Positions 17,666 through 27,901 of a stretch of 64,000 bases of DNA are shown here, piece by piece. The stretch covers positions 161,743-225,742 of the forward strand of contig JASJCT010000022.1 in assembly GCA_030065855.1 (NCBI GenBank), written 5' to 3'. Under the pieces are notes generated by a model. The model made no database searches, was not told where the DNA came from, and worked only from the letters and a program-made list of their open reading frames with translations. Position 1 is the stretch's first letter, and every line of letters starts with the position of its first letter. Origin of the DNA: Myxococcota bacterium (GTDB lineage: Bacteria; Myxococcota_A; Polyangia; JAAYKL01). The translations under genes were made by a program, and so were the position numbers.

Positions 17666-20430
17666 GCGATTGGACATGGAATGGTGCGCGCTGGTGGAAG
17701 TTTGACTTCCATGCGCACACACCGAGCTCAAACGACTACGGCAATGGGCCGAATCAAGAAGCTCTCAAACAAAGATCTCCGAGAGAGTGGCTTCTGGATT
17801 ACATGAAAGCCGGTATCGATTGCGTTGCTGTTACGGATCACAATTCAGGTGCCCAAATCGATGCGCTCAAGACTGAGTTGCAGAACCTGAGGCATGACAA
17901 TGGTAATGATTTCCGAGAGCTCGTCATCTTTCCGGGAGTTGAAATTTCGGTCAACAGCAATGTTCATGTACTTGCTATTCTTGACAGGGATAAATCAGGC
18001 TCGGATATCGATTCACTGCTTGGAGCCGTTGGTTTCCGAGGAGAAAAAGGGGCGTGTGATACTTGCACCGACAAGTCTTTGAGCGATGTTGTTTCTGAAA
18101 TAATCAAGTCAGGTGGCATTGCGATTCCCGCACACGTCGATGAAGCTAGGGGGCTTTTTACAGAACTGACCGGAAATACGCTCGGTCAGGCGTTGGATAT
18201 CGAAAATATTCTTGCCGTGGAGATCCGCGAACCGGGATATGCAAAACCCCAATTATACATAGATCACAAGCTACAATGGACCGAGGTACTCGGATCGGAT
18301 TCGCACCATCCAGCTGGGGAACGTTGTCCCGGCAGCCATTATACATGGGTTAAGATGAGAGAGCCGACACTGGATGGGTTGCGGCTTGCCTTGTCAGATG
18401 GTTCCCTATCGACCAAGCGGTCTGATGCGTATGACAACGATCCCAATGATCATCCACCTCTGGCGATCGAATCAATCGAGGTTCAGAGTGCTCGCTACAT
18501 GGGTCGATCCGAAAAATTCAACGTGTGTCTCAACCCATGGCTCAACGCGATCATAGGCGGCCGCGGAACAGGCAAGTCGACCATCATAGAGTTTCTCAGA
18601 CTCGCATTGAGGCGAAAGGAAGAGATTCCAGAATCTCTCGCAAACGACTTCGCGAAGTATTGGGAGGTCTATCTCGACAGAGATAATGGCGGGTTGTTAA
18701 CAGAAAACTCTTCAATTAAGGTCACGTATCGAAAGGATGAAAATCTGTTCCGCGTTCAATGGAGCCAGAGTGGCGATCTGGAGCCTATCGAAGTTCAGAC
18801 TCGTAGCGGTAAGTGGACACGCGAAGAAGGAGATATTCTCAGGCGTTTTCCTGTACGTATCTATAGTCAAAAACAGATTTTTGAATTGGCAAAAACGCCG
18901 CTTGCTCTCCTTCGAATTATCGATGAGGCTTCGGACCTGGATCGTCGCTCATTTGAGGAAGCCTGGAAGGATGAGGAGGCGCGCTTCCTCTCTTTGCGGG
19001 CCAAAGCGAGGGAGGTCGAATCCGGCCTTGCTGATGCGCCTCGGTTACGCGGCGAATTGGACGACGTGAAACGCAAACTGGCTGTCTTCGAGGCATCCGG
19101 TCACGCCGAGATATTGAAAACTTACCAAAGATGTCGGCGTCAACTGCGAGCAGTCGAAACCTGGGAGCGAGAATGGTCGGACGCTAGCGAGCGGCTGGAA
19201 CAATTTGCTCGGGAAATCGTGCCAGATCCCATCGACAGCAACCTCTTCGATGAAAAAGAAGCTGCCGAAGCAGCGCTCTTAGAAAAAGCCGCGACCGTTC
19301 GGCGACAACTAGTCGAAATTAGTGCAAGCATCGAAGAACAAGCGACACAAACGGATCGCGCGATACAACAATGGCAAGCTAACCGCGACAGCTCGGCATG
19401 GAAAAAAGCTCACAATTCTGCGGTGCTCGCATACGAAGAATTACAAATAAAGTTAGATGCCGAAGGCGCTGGTGATCCGGCGGCATATGGAGAACTCGTT
19501 CAGAGACGACAGAATATCGAGGGCCGGTTAAAAGCGATTGAAGAACGGCGCAAGCATCTGGTTCAAGTTCGAAAGGACACGGGTGAGAGTCTGCAGCGTC
19601 TTCAACACATACGACAGAAGCTAACTGAGCGACGATCTCGATTTTTAGAAACTGTATTGGCGAGGAATCCGTTTGTGAAAATAGAAGTTGTTCCGTACGG
19701 AAATCAGGAGGCGGTTGAAACAGAATATCGCCGACTCATTCAACGCGAAGATCGTAGATTCGACAAAGCTATTGGCCGAACCGGCAGCGGGGAAGGCCTT
19801 CTCGGCCAGCTCTATTGCGACAGTAGCGATGGCCCTTCGGTCGAGCAACAGCTCAGCGAACTAAAAGATAAAACAAGAAAAATCGCTTTTGCTTCGCAAG
19901 ATGCGCCTCAAGTGCAAGACATTAAACGATTCGCGGCACATCTGAACAGCCTCCAGCCTGAGACTTACGATAGAATTGATCTGTGGTTCCCGGAGGATTC
20001 CCTTAATGTACAATACAGCCCGACAGGAGATGGGAGGAATTTTCGATCGATTCAAGAAGGCTCACCCGGGCAGCGTACCGCTGCCCTACTCGCGTTCCTA
20101 CTTTCCTATGGGAGCGAGCCGATCGTGCTCGACCAGCCCGAAGACGACCTCGATAATCACCTCATCTATGATCTAATAGTAACTCAGCTGCGAGCCATCA
20201 AACAGAAGCGGCAGGTCATCGTAGTAACCCACAACGCTAATATCGTGGTCAATGGCGATGCCGAACTGGTGATTGCGCTCGACGCGCGTGGAGGTGAGAC
20301 GCACACCGAATGCGCGGGAAGTATGCAGGATAAGGATGTGCGCAATAAAATCTGCGAGATCATGGAGGGGGGACGTGAGGCATTTGAGCAGCGTTACCGT
20401 CGTATCGCCATGGAGGGCCGCTATGTATGA
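17662..20430 (+). CDS. TrlF-like PHP-domain/ABC-SMC ATPase
   Basis: PHP motifs DFHAHTPSSNDYG, VTDHNSG, GVEIS, IPAHVDE, GSDSHHP; Walker A IIGGRGTGKSTIIEFLRLAL; signature-like EGSPGQRTAALLAF; Walker B PIVLDQPEDDLDN; VVTHNANI. Confidence 0.9.
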   Translation: MSDWTWNGARWWKFDFHAHTPSSNDYGNGPNQEALKQRSPREWLLDYMKAGIDCVAVTDHNSGAQIDALKTELQNLRHDNGNDFRELVIFPGVEISVNSNVHVLAILDRDKSGSDIDSLLGAVGFRGEKGACDTCTDKSLSDVVSEIIKSGGIAIPAHVDEARGLFTELTGNTLGQALDIENILAVEIREPGYAKPQLYIDHKLQWTEVLGSDSHHPAGERCPGSHYTWVKMREPTLDGLRLALSDGSLSTKRSDAYDNDPNDHPPLAIESIEVQSARYMGRSEKFNVCLNPWLNAIIGGRGTGKSTIIEFLRLALRRKEEIPESLANDFAKYWEVYLDRDNGGLLTENSSIKVTYRKDENLFRVQWSQSGDLEPIEVQTRSGKWTREEGDILRRFPVRIYSQKQIFELAKTPLALLRIIDEASDLDRRSFEEAWKDEEARFLSLRAKAREVESGLADAPRLRGELDDVKRKLAVFEASGHAEILKTYQRCRRQLRAVETWEREWSDASERLEQFAREIVPDPIDSNLFDEKEAAEAALLEKAATVRRQLVEISASIEEQATQTDRAIQQWQANRDSSAWKKAHNSAVLAYEELQIKLDAEGAGDPAAYGELVQRRQNIEGRLKAIEERRKHLVQVRKDTGESLQRLQHIRQKLTERRSRFLETVLARNPFVKIEVVPYGNQEAVETEYRRLIQREDRRFDKAIGRTGSGEGLLGQLYCDSSDGPSVEQQLSELKDKTRKIAFASQDAPQVQDIKRFAAHLNSLQPETYDRIDLWFPEDSLNVQYSPTGDGRNFRSIQEGSPGQRTAALLAFLLSYGSEPIVLDQPEDDLDNHLIYDLIVTQLRAIKQKRQVIVVTHNANIVVNGDAELVIALDARGGETHTECAGSMQDKDVRNKICEIMEGGREAFEQRYRRIAMEGRYV

Positions 20431-21664
20431 CACTCCCGAGGATTTGCTGAAAAGAATCCGCCTTGGTGAAGACACGGCATTGGAGCTCAAGGCAATCCGC
20501 CTGAAAGGAAAGCGCGTTGTTGAGCCGAAACGAGAGGACCTCGCCGATGAAATCGCAGCCATGGCCAACACCGCTGATGGCGTGCTCGTCCTGGGTGTTG
20601 ATGATAAAACGAAAGACATCTTGGGCATTCCCCGCGAAGGATTGGAGGATGCCGAGCGTTTCGTATTTGAGATCTGCAATGACAGTATAAGGCCACCTGT
20701 CAATTTTCGAACTTATCGCATAGAGATTCCTGATGACACAGGTTTGCTTCAATCAGTGCTGAGGGTTGAAATTCCCCGCAGCCTCTTTGTACATGAAAGC
20801 CCAAATGGATACTTCCACAGACAAGGCAGCTCCAAACGAAAGATGCAACCGGAAGTGCTTGCGCGTTTGTTTCAACAACGAAGCCAAGCGCGCCTGATAC
20901 GTTTTGACGAACAAGCTGTTCCTCAGGCGACATTTGCGGATTTGGACGAGGGACTTTGGAAGCGTTTTCTAGGACCACGAACAGAAGATGCAAAGATAAC
21001 TCTCAAGAAGCTGAGCATTCTAGCAGAAAATGAAGCAGGAGGAGAATACGCGACCGTGACTGGGGTTTTAATGTGCTCCAATAAACCGCATCAATGGCTG
21101 CCAGGTGCGTTCATACAGGCGGTTCGCTATCGCGGGATTAAGCAGGACTCGAACTACCAGATCGATGCACAGGAGATAACCGGACATTTGGATAAACAGG
21201 TTAGTGATGCGATGGTATTTGTCAGGAGAAATATGAGTGTGTTTGCCAGCAAAGATCCCGGGCGAACAGAAATGCCACAGTACAGCGACCGGGCTGTCTT
21301 TGAAGCTGTGGTGAACGCTGTTGCCCATCGCGATTACTCTATTCACGGTTCAAAAATACGACTATTTCTCTTCGATAATCGTCTTGAGCTCTATTCACCG
21401 GGATCCTTACCGAACACCTTGACAGTCGAGAGCATTGCGCTGCGCCAATCAACTCGAAACGAGCTCATCACGTCCTTGCTCTCGAAATGTCCAGTCGACG
21501 ATCCTACGAGCCAGCTGGAACGACAGTTTCTCATGGAAAAGCGTGGTGACGGTGTTCCGATTATCATGGAAGAGAGCCGAAAGAGAAGTGGGCGTGATCC
21601 GGTTTATCGCTTAATCGATGATGCTGAGCTATGTCTCACGATTTGGGCCGCAATGCCGGAATGA
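20423..21664 (+). CDS. AlbA_2/Schlafen-type ATP-binding putative regulator
   Basis: EDTALELKAIRL...DLADEIAAMANTADGVLVLGVDDKTKDILGIP; HATPase-4-like AVFEAVVNAVAHRDYSIHGSKIRLFLFDNRLELYSPGSLP; start overlaps previous stop (ATGTATGA). Confidence 0.88.
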   Translation: MYDTPEDLLKRIRLGEDTALELKAIRLKGKRVVEPKREDLADEIAAMANTADGVLVLGVDDKTKDILGIPREGLEDAERFVFEICNDSIRPPVNFRTYRIEIPDDTGLLQSVLRVEIPRSLFVHESPNGYFHRQGSSKRKMQPEVLARLFQQRSQARLIRFDEQAVPQATFADLDEGLWKRFLGPRTEDAKITLKKLSILAENEAGGEYATVTGVLMCSNKPHQWLPGAFIQAVRYRGIKQDSNYQIDAQEITGHLDKQVSDAMVFVRRNMSVFASKDPGRTEMPQYSDRAVFEAVVNAVAHRDYSIHGSKIRLFLFDNRLELYSPGSLPNTLTVESIALRQSTRNELITSLLSKCPVDDPTSQLERQFLMEKRGDGVPIIMEESRKRSGRDPVYRLIDDAELCLTIWAAMPE

Positions 21665-21685
21665 CTGTTCTGTTTAGTGACTTGT

Positions 21686-21940
21686 TCAGCGATACACGTC
21701 TCTCCGATGTCCGACTCTGACGACCACTATCACCAGCACGTCGTCCCGAATCTGGTAAATGACCCGGTAGTCCCTCACTCGGATTCTATAAATATCATCT
21801 TCTCCGCTGAGCTTCTTAACGCCAGCGGGGCGAGGTTGCTTTTCCAGTTTTAAAATGGCCTTGATGATTCGCTTCTGGATATCAGCCGATAGCTTTTTTA
21901 GGCTCCGCTCTGCGGCCGGGCCGATTTCTATCGCGTACAT
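21686..21940 (-). CDS. RelE/ParE-family toxin
   Basis: MYAIEIGPAAERSLKKLSADIQKRIIKAILKLEKQPRPAGVKKLSGEDDIYRIRVRDYRVIYQIRDDVLVIVVVRVGHRRDVY. Confidence 0.92.
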   Translation of the reverse strand: MYAIEIGPAAERSLKKLSADIQKRIIKAILKLEKQPRPAGVKKLSGEDDIYRIRVRDYRVIYQIRDDVLVIVVVRVGHRRDVYR

Positions 21941-21948
21941 TTTGCGAT

Positions 21949-22209
21949 TTATCTCTCGATGCCTAGCTCATCTATGAGTACGGACAACGGCTTGGTCCCC
22001 TTCTTTTCGGCTTCCTTGAGCGCTGCTTTGGCCGCTTTCAAGTCCTCCTCATCCTCCAGTCGCTCCAAAAGCACCAGGTCTTCAATCGATATTATCGCTG
22101 CCACATCCCTGCCCCTTCGATGAAGAACGATTCTCTCTCCTCGGTACGCAGCGCGGTTGATGACATCTGCAAACTCCTGTCGCACTTCGCTGGCATTCAA
22201 ACGGACCAT
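21949..22209 (-). CDS. Phd/YefM-family antitoxin
   Basis: MVRLNASEVRQEFADVINRAAYRGERIVLHRRGRDVAAIISIEDLVLLERL; directly upstream of the toxin. Confidence 0.9.
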   Translation of the reverse strand: MVRLNASEVRQEFADVINRAAYRGERIVLHRRGRDVAAIISIEDLVLLERLEDEEDLKAAKAALKEAEKKGTKPLSVLIDELGIER

Positions 22210-22224
22210 GATCCCTCCCTTTGA

Positions 22225-22255
22225 GTACATCACGTATCTAAAGTACATGATGTAC
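22225..22255. promoter_or_regulatory. Candidate TA operator: two copies, 18-bp spacing
   Basis: GTACATGATGTAC perfect palindrome (22243-22255) and GTACATCACGTAT (22225-22237) just upstream of the antitoxin ATG. Confidence 0.65.
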
Positions 22256-22405
22256 ATTTCTAGCTCACCTGTCAAGAATGCCGATTAATGCTCATATGCT
22301 GTTTTATCTTCCGCCATCCGCACGCCACTTCAGCTGGGCCGGATGTGGGGCTTGGTAGATCTTAGTCGATGGGATTGGAAAGGGGGAGTATAAACGGCCC
22401 TTTGG

Positions 22406-22831
22406 TCACCGCCACCGGTCCCACATGTAGAGCTCCAGGTGTTCCCGTTCGGCAAGTACTTCTAGGATTTGCAGCTCTTTGCGCACGGTTCTTTGATAGT
22501 GTCGATACTTGCCGAGCTCTCCTTTTGCCGCAAAGAACAGGGATCGCTCGATATTTTCAAGCACCAGTAAGAAGTGGGGATGAAGCCCTGCGTACTGGCT
22601 CGGCGGGGTCATTTGCTCAGCTGCTGATGTGTTTTTTTCCGCCATGGCATGGGCATATGCTGCCAAGCCCTTGTCCAGCAGGCGTTGACGGATATATTCG
22701 TTGGTCCGCACGGCATAGTCGAGCATAAGCTTAAAGCGGTGCTGGTATTCCTGTTTTGTCTCAGCGCCGGCCGCACTTGCGAACGAGATGACCAGCGCCA
22801 TCGCAACTGCAGTGGATAGAATTCGTTTCAT
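22406..22831 (-). CDS. Secreted hypothetical protein
   Basis: Signal peptide MKRILSTAVAMALVISFASAAGAE; stop-proximal to rnc on the same strand. Confidence 0.65.
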   Translation of the reverse strand: MKRILSTAVAMALVISFASAAGAETKQEYQHRFKLMLDYAVRTNEYIRQRLLDKGLAAYAHAMAEKNTSAAEQMTPPSQYAGLHPHFLLVLENIERSLFFAAKGELGKYRHYQRTVRKELQILEVLAEREHLELYMWDRWR

Positions 22832-23619
22832 TCTGCCTCCAGTGCAGCCAATGCCTGTTTGGCCGCGTCTTTTTCCGCGTCCTTTTTGCTCCGTCCCCGG
22901 CCGCGTGCCAGGCACTGGCCAGCGACTGAAATCTCAACCTCGAAAACCTTTGAATGACCCGGTCCTTCTTCGCCCACGACACAATAGCTCGGCATCTCCC
23001 GATTCTCAGCCTGCAGGGCTTCTTGCAACGCGGTCTTGACATCGTCTGGACGTTCGCTGGCTGCAGCCACCTCATCCAGGGTGCTCCCGAGCCATTGCAG
23101 CACCACATCCCTGGCAGCTTCGTACCCGCCATCCAATTGGACAGCGCCGATAAGGGCCTCTACTGCGTCGGCCAAGATGGACGGCCGATCGCGGCCGTTG
23201 TTCATCTCTTCCCCGCGGCCGAGCAACACCATCTCTCCCAACCCCACGCGCCTGGCCAAGTCAGCCAAGGACGCCTCGCACACCAATGCGGCCCGCCTTG
23301 GGGTGAGCTGCCCTTCTGCGGCAGTGGGTATGGCGGTCATCAATGCCTCGGCCACTGCCAATCCAAGGACCGCGTCACCCAGGAATTCCAACCGTTGGTT
23401 ATCCGCGTGAACAGCGTGATGTTCATTGGAAAACGACTTGTGCGTCAGCGCCTGCATGAGCAGGCTCTCATCTGAAAACACATACCCCAAGTGCTTTTCG
23501 ACCATCTGCAAAGCTTCTACGTTTGGGCCGGACATCAAAGATGGCGCTCCTCTTAAGCTCGTCAGGGCCACCGGAACCCGGGACCCCATATTTAATGTCT
23601 GTCGATTAACATATATCAA
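22828..23619 (-). CDS. rnc: Ribonuclease III (start may be internal)
   Basis: NQRLEFLGDAVLGLAVAEALM signature, LADAVEALIGAVQLDGG, C-terminal dsRBD (KTALQEALQAENREMPSYCVVGEEGPGHSKVFEVEI). Confidence 0.95.
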   Translation of the reverse strand: MIYVNRQTLNMGSRVPVALTSLRGAPSLMSGPNVEALQMVEKHLGYVFSDESLLMQALTHKSFSNEHHAVHADNQRLEFLGDAVLGLAVAEALMTAIPTAAEGQLTPRRAALVCEASLADLARRVGLGEMVLLGRGEEMNNGRDRPSILADAVEALIGAVQLDGGYEAARDVVLQWLGSTLDEVAAASERPDDVKTALQEALQAENREMPSYCVVGEEGPGHSKVFEVEISVAGQCLARGRGRSKKDAEKDAAKQALAALEAE

Positions 23620-23654
23620 ATCTGATGTGGTATTTACAGAATCTCTGGTTTCAA

Positions 23655-24932
23655 ATAGTTAGTAAATCAATGGCCACGCCCAAGCTGGCAGAAAGTACGA
23701 TGAGAACAGGTACGAAAGATAACGCGCACCCCGCTCCTCCCAAATCGAGCAAATGGTATTCCGTGGTTTTCATTTGTCTCTGCCTGCTGGGGGTGGGCGC
23801 GTCCATCGAGTTGACCCGAATCCACTATCTGACCCACACCGATTCCAACTATCAATCGATCTGCGCTGTTAATGAGCAGGTGAATTGCAAAACCGTTGCC
23901 CAATCCCCCTTTTCCGTGTTCCTCGGGGTACCGGTATCTGTTTGGGGAATTGTGGGCCATGTGTTCATGGCTGTGCTGGCAGCCTGGGGACGCTGGGGCA
24001 AACGCGTCCATCCCACATGGCCGCGGGGTTTGCTGTTGGCGTTGACCACTGCCTCACTCGCAGCGTCGGGTGTTCTCGCAGGCATTTCTTTTACCCGTAT
24101 CGAAGTCCTATGCCCCTACTGCTTGGCCTTGTACGCCATTAGCGGACTGCTCTTTGCCACCAGCCTGACCGAGGCAATCCAACAGCGCGCCAATCCTTTT
24201 TCCAGTTTATTCACCGATCTGCGCGCCGCGTTTGCCCGACCGGCATTGCTCGTGGTCTTCCTGGGGGTCGGTGGCGGAACAATCGCGACGCTGATGGTGA
24301 GTATCGAACCGTATTGGCAACACCCGGGGTGGGCAGACCTGCCAAAACTCCCCCACGGCAATGACGAAGATGGGTGCCACTGGATAGGCGCCGAGGATCC
24401 GCTCGTTACCGTCATCGAGTTCTCTGACTACCAGTGTCCATACTGCCGGCGCGCCCACAAGTACATGCGGCTCCTCGCAGCCGAACACCCCAAAACAGTG
24501 CGTTTGATCCACAGCCACCTGCCCTTGGATAACGCGTGCAACACAGCGATCAAAAAACCCTATCACAGCCGTGCCTGTGAGTTTTCAAAGGCAGCCGAGT
24601 GTGCAGCTGAGCAGGATATGTTTTGGCCTATGAACGACGCGCTCTTCTCGGTTCAAGAAACCATCCCAGCCGATGACGTGGATATCGGAAACCTAGCGGT
24701 CCAAATAGGCCTGGATCGGTCTGACTTTGAAGCGTGTATGGCGAGTGCTGGCATGCCAGACTGCATACGAGAAGACATGAGGGATGCGAGAAAGCTGCGA
24801 GTATCTGGAACACCCACGTTCTTTATCAAATCAACCGCTCATCCAAAGCTCAAGGCACTTCCCAGATCTCTCCCCCCGAAGGTCTTGGAAAACGCCATCG
24901 CCCAAGCTAAAAAGAACCAGAAAAAAGACTAA
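23655..24932 (+). CDS. Vitamin K epoxide reductase-DsbA-like fusion
   Basis: VKOR region (CAVNEQVNCKTVAQSPFSVFLGVPVSVWG; CPYCLALY) followed by a thioredoxin-fold domain with FSDYQCPYCRRAHKY. Confidence 0.9.
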   Translation: MVSKSMATPKLAESTMRTGTKDNAHPAPPKSSKWYSVVFICLCLLGVGASIELTRIHYLTHTDSNYQSICAVNEQVNCKTVAQSPFSVFLGVPVSVWGIVGHVFMAVLAAWGRWGKRVHPTWPRGLLLALTTASLAASGVLAGISFTRIEVLCPYCLALYAISGLLFATSLTEAIQQRANPFSSLFTDLRAAFARPALLVVFLGVGGGTIATLMVSIEPYWQHPGWADLPKLPHGNDEDGCHWIGAEDPLVTVIEFSDYQCPYCRRAHKYMRLLAAEHPKTVRLIHSHLPLDNACNTAIKKPYHSRACEFSKAAECAAEQDMFWPMNDALFSVQETIPADDVDIGNLAVQIGLDRSDFEACMASAGMPDCIREDMRDARKLRVSGTPTFFIKSTAHPKLKALPRSLPPKVLENAIAQAKKNQKKD

Positions 24933-24984
24933 CAAAAAGGGATTCCAATGGTAACGTACAGGGCAACGTTGCGAGGTAAGTAAT

Positions 24985-25455
24985 ATGGACCAATACCCAA
25001 TGACACCCCAAGGTCTCAAGAAACTCGAAGCAGAGCTCAAGAAGCTCATAGAAGTAGATCGACCTGCCAATGTAAAGGCCATCGAAGAGGCCAGGGAGCA
25101 CGGCGATCTATCGGAGAATGCAGAGTACAAAGCTGCCAAGGAAGAGCAGAGCCTCATCGCGAGCCGAATGGAATATTTAGAGGACCGCATTGCCCGGGCA
25201 AATGTCATCGATCCGACGAAGCTGTCAGGAGACCGGGTGGTGTTCGGTGCCCGGGTATCTCTAGAGGATTTGAATACAACAGAGGAAAAAACCTACCGAA
25301 TTGTGGGCGAGGACGAAGCTGACATCGACGTTGGGACCATATCGATTTCCTCGCCCATAGCCCGCGGATTGATAGGAAAAGAGGTGGGCGACCAGGTAAC
25401 CATCGGCACCCCAGCAGGCCCGCGAAAATTCGAGATCGTAGACGTGGAATTCTAA
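24985..25455 (+). CDS. greA: Transcription elongation factor GreA
   Basis: MTPQGLKKLEAELKKL, EAREHGDLSENAEYKAAKEEQ, C-terminal SPIARGLIGKEVGDQVTI. Confidence 0.97.
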   Translation: MDQYPMTPQGLKKLEAELKKLIEVDRPANVKAIEEAREHGDLSENAEYKAAKEEQSLIASRMEYLEDRIARANVIDPTKLSGDRVVFGARVSLEDLNTTEEKTYRIVGEDEADIDVGTISISSPIARGLIGKEVGDQVTIGTPAGPRKFEIVDVEF

Positions 25456-25468
25456 CCTATCCCCTACC

Positions 25469-27901
25469 GTGGCATATACCCAGGAGCAGCGCATGACCGC
25501 AGCGGAAACCGTCGCCCGGCTGCGATCCGCTTTGGCTCGTGGGATCATTGGAGAATGCAATCCAAGTGAAGACGCGGCCGTGCTCACTGACCTCGCGTCT
25601 TTGGCAGCAACATACACTGGGGAACAAGAACCGCGGGTCCTCGCCTTTGTAGCTGCGATACGCGACCCTGAGTCGATCCCCGGGGTCAGTCGAGCTGTCT
25701 TGTACGCCCGGGGACAGCGGTTTCTGATGTCCCTGGCCATGGAAATCGAAGATGTCGTCAGAGAGAAGACAAGGAAAGACAGGACTGAAGATAACGCGGC
25801 AACGCCGTACGACAAGGCCCTGCTCGCCCTCGATGGCATTGGTCAAAAAACAGCATCCCGACTGGCGAGCCGGGGCATTGGCAGCCCGCGAGATCTGCTG
25901 TTCGTGCTGCCCAGCCGATACGAGGACCGGCGGTCTGTAACGCCCATTTCAGCCCTGGTCCCGGGTGACCGGGTTGTCACAGCGGGCGAGGTCTCGACAG
26001 TGCGGCTTTTTGGACACCCCAAAAGGCGCATCATGGAAGTGACATTGATCGACGGGGATGCCGCGGTTTCAGGCATTTGGTTCTCCAATCGCCGCCCTCG
26101 GGCCGATGCGTTCGCAAAGGGCCAGCGCATCTACTTGGCCGGCTTGGTAGGCGCCTACAAAGGCCGATGCCAACTGGCCCATCCGATTGTTTTCGAATCC
26201 TTTGAGGAGACAGATCGGGCCGGTCGGATTGTGCCGGTCTACCCCGTTGTGCCAGGTGTTGCCCCTCGAACTGTGGAAAAGGCGATTCGCGCGGCAGCCC
26301 TCAAGAGCGAGACATTGTTATCCGACCCACTGGGTCCTGAGATTCGAAAACGTCGGGGTCTCATGGCCCTACCCACAGCGATCCAGATGGTGCACGTGCC
26401 GCCAGATGACATCCCTATGACAGCGTTGGATGCTTGGGTGGCTGGGCGATCTCCTGCTCACCTCAGGTTGGCATACGACGAATTCTTCTTCTTGCAGCTG
26501 GCCCTTGCACTTCGGCGCGAGCAGTACCAGCAGCATGCAGCGCCTGCTGCGCAGAGCGAAACCGATCTCGCCGGGGATATGGGCGATCACCTTCAGATCA
26601 CACCGACGCATGCCCAAACCCGCGTGCTCGGTGAAATTTCAGGGGACATGGCCCATGGACGGCCCATGCAGCGACTGTTGCAAGGGGATGTGGGCTCGGG
26701 AAAGACCTTTGTCGCCCTTGGGGCAATCGCAATGGCGGCGCGGGCTGGATTGCAGTCAGCCCTCATGGTGCCCACGGAAATTCTGGCCGAGCAGCACATG
26801 GAAACGCTCTATCCAGTACTGCACCGGTTGGGCATTCGCGCTGTGCTGCACATCGGCCAGGCCAGGTCTTCAACCCGCAAAAAAAACCTGGCTGCCATTG
26901 AAAGTGGCTTGGCCGGGGTCGCCATCGGCACCCACGCATTGATCCAGGAATCCGTACAGTTTAGAAGGCTCGGCCTGGCCATCATCGATGAGCAGCATCG
27001 GTTTGGCGTTTCTCAGCGGCTTAGCCTGGTGGGCAAGGGCCCAAACGGAACCTCGCCCCACCTGCTCGTGATGACTGCCACACCCATTCCCCGCACCCTG
27101 GCCCACACCCTCCACGGCGATCTGGACGTATCGATCATCGACGAACTGCCCCCTGGCAGGGCTCCTATTACGACCCACATCTGGTCCCGTAACGACCGCC
27201 ACTTCGCCTTAGAATCTGCCGCTGATGCCATGGCAAAAGGCGAGCAGGTATACGTGGTCTGCCCGATCATCGAGGCATCGGAAAAGCTCGACGTAAGCGC
27301 TGCCGAAGACATTTACCCGGAGTTGTGCGATCGCTTTGGCGCGGATCAGGTGAGATTGGTCCACGGCCGGCTTGCCCCAGAGGAAAAGGACGTGGCCATG
27401 GCGGATTTTGCGACCGGCCGGGCACAGCTGCTGGTCGCCACAACGGTGATAGAAGTAGGCGTAGATGTTCCCAATGCCACGGTGATGATTGTCGAAAATG
27501 CGGATCGGTTTGGACTGGCCCAGCTTCACCAACTTCGGGGCCGGGTAGGCCGGTCGACCCGGCCGTCCTCATGCCACTTGATAGCCGATACCCAAAACGA
27601 AGACGCGCTAAAGCGATTGCAAGTGCTCGCCCAGACCACTGATGGATTTGAGATCGCAGCAGCAGATCTCCAGATACGCGGCCCAGGCGAGCTGTACGGC
27701 CGCCGTCAGGCCGGGCTACCCGGGTTTCGCTACGGCGACCTGGTGCGGGACGCGGACCTGCTCGCAGCTGCGCGAGAGGATGTCCAGGGGATAATGGCAG
27801 CAGATCCCCGGTTGGGCGCACCGGAAAACCAGGACTTAAAACAAGAGCTCGCCCGTCGGATCATGGCCGAAGAAGCCCCTGTTGGGGAAGAGGCCGGCTG
27901 A
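25469..27901 (+). CDS. recG: ATP-dependent DNA helicase RecG
   Basis: LLQGDVGSGKTFVALGAIAMA, IIDEQHRFGVSQR, MTATPIPRTLAHTLHGDLDVSIIDELPPGR, QLHQLRGRVGRS. Confidence 0.97.
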   Translation: MAYTQEQRMTAAETVARLRSALARGIIGECNPSEDAAVLTDLASLAATYTGEQEPRVLAFVAAIRDPESIPGVSRAVLYARGQRFLMSLAMEIEDVVREKTRKDRTEDNAATPYDKALLALDGIGQKTASRLASRGIGSPRDLLFVLPSRYEDRRSVTPISALVPGDRVVTAGEVSTVRLFGHPKRRIMEVTLIDGDAAVSGIWFSNRRPRADAFAKGQRIYLAGLVGAYKGRCQLAHPIVFESFEETDRAGRIVPVYPVVPGVAPRTVEKAIRAAALKSETLLSDPLGPEIRKRRGLMALPTAIQMVHVPPDDIPMTALDAWVAGRSPAHLRLAYDEFFFLQLALALRREQYQQHAAPAAQSETDLAGDMGDHLQITPTHAQTRVLGEISGDMAHGRPMQRLLQGDVGSGKTFVALGAIAMAARAGLQSALMVPTEILAEQHMETLYPVLHRLGIRAVLHIGQARSSTRKKNLAAIESGLAGVAIGTHALIQESVQFRRLGLAIIDEQHRFGVSQRLSLVGKGPNGTSPHLLVMTATPIPRTLAHTLHGDLDVSIIDELPPGRAPITTHIWSRNDRHFALESAADAMAKGEQVYVVCPIIEASEKLDVSAAEDIYPELCDRFGADQVRLVHGRLAPEEKDVAMADFATGRAQLLVATTVIEVGVDVPNATVMIVENADRFGLAQLHQLRGRVGRSTRPSSCHLIADTQNEDALKRLQVLAQTTDGFEIAAADLQIRGPGELYGRRQAGLPGFRYGDLVRDADLLAAAREDVQGIMAADPRLGAPENQDLKQELARRIMAEEAPVGEEAG

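Noticed and set aside
26430-27821. Out-of-frame and antisense ORFs within recG (26430..26942 +, 27267..27821 -)
   Set aside because: Shadow ORFs of a conserved helicase gene; no family resemblance.
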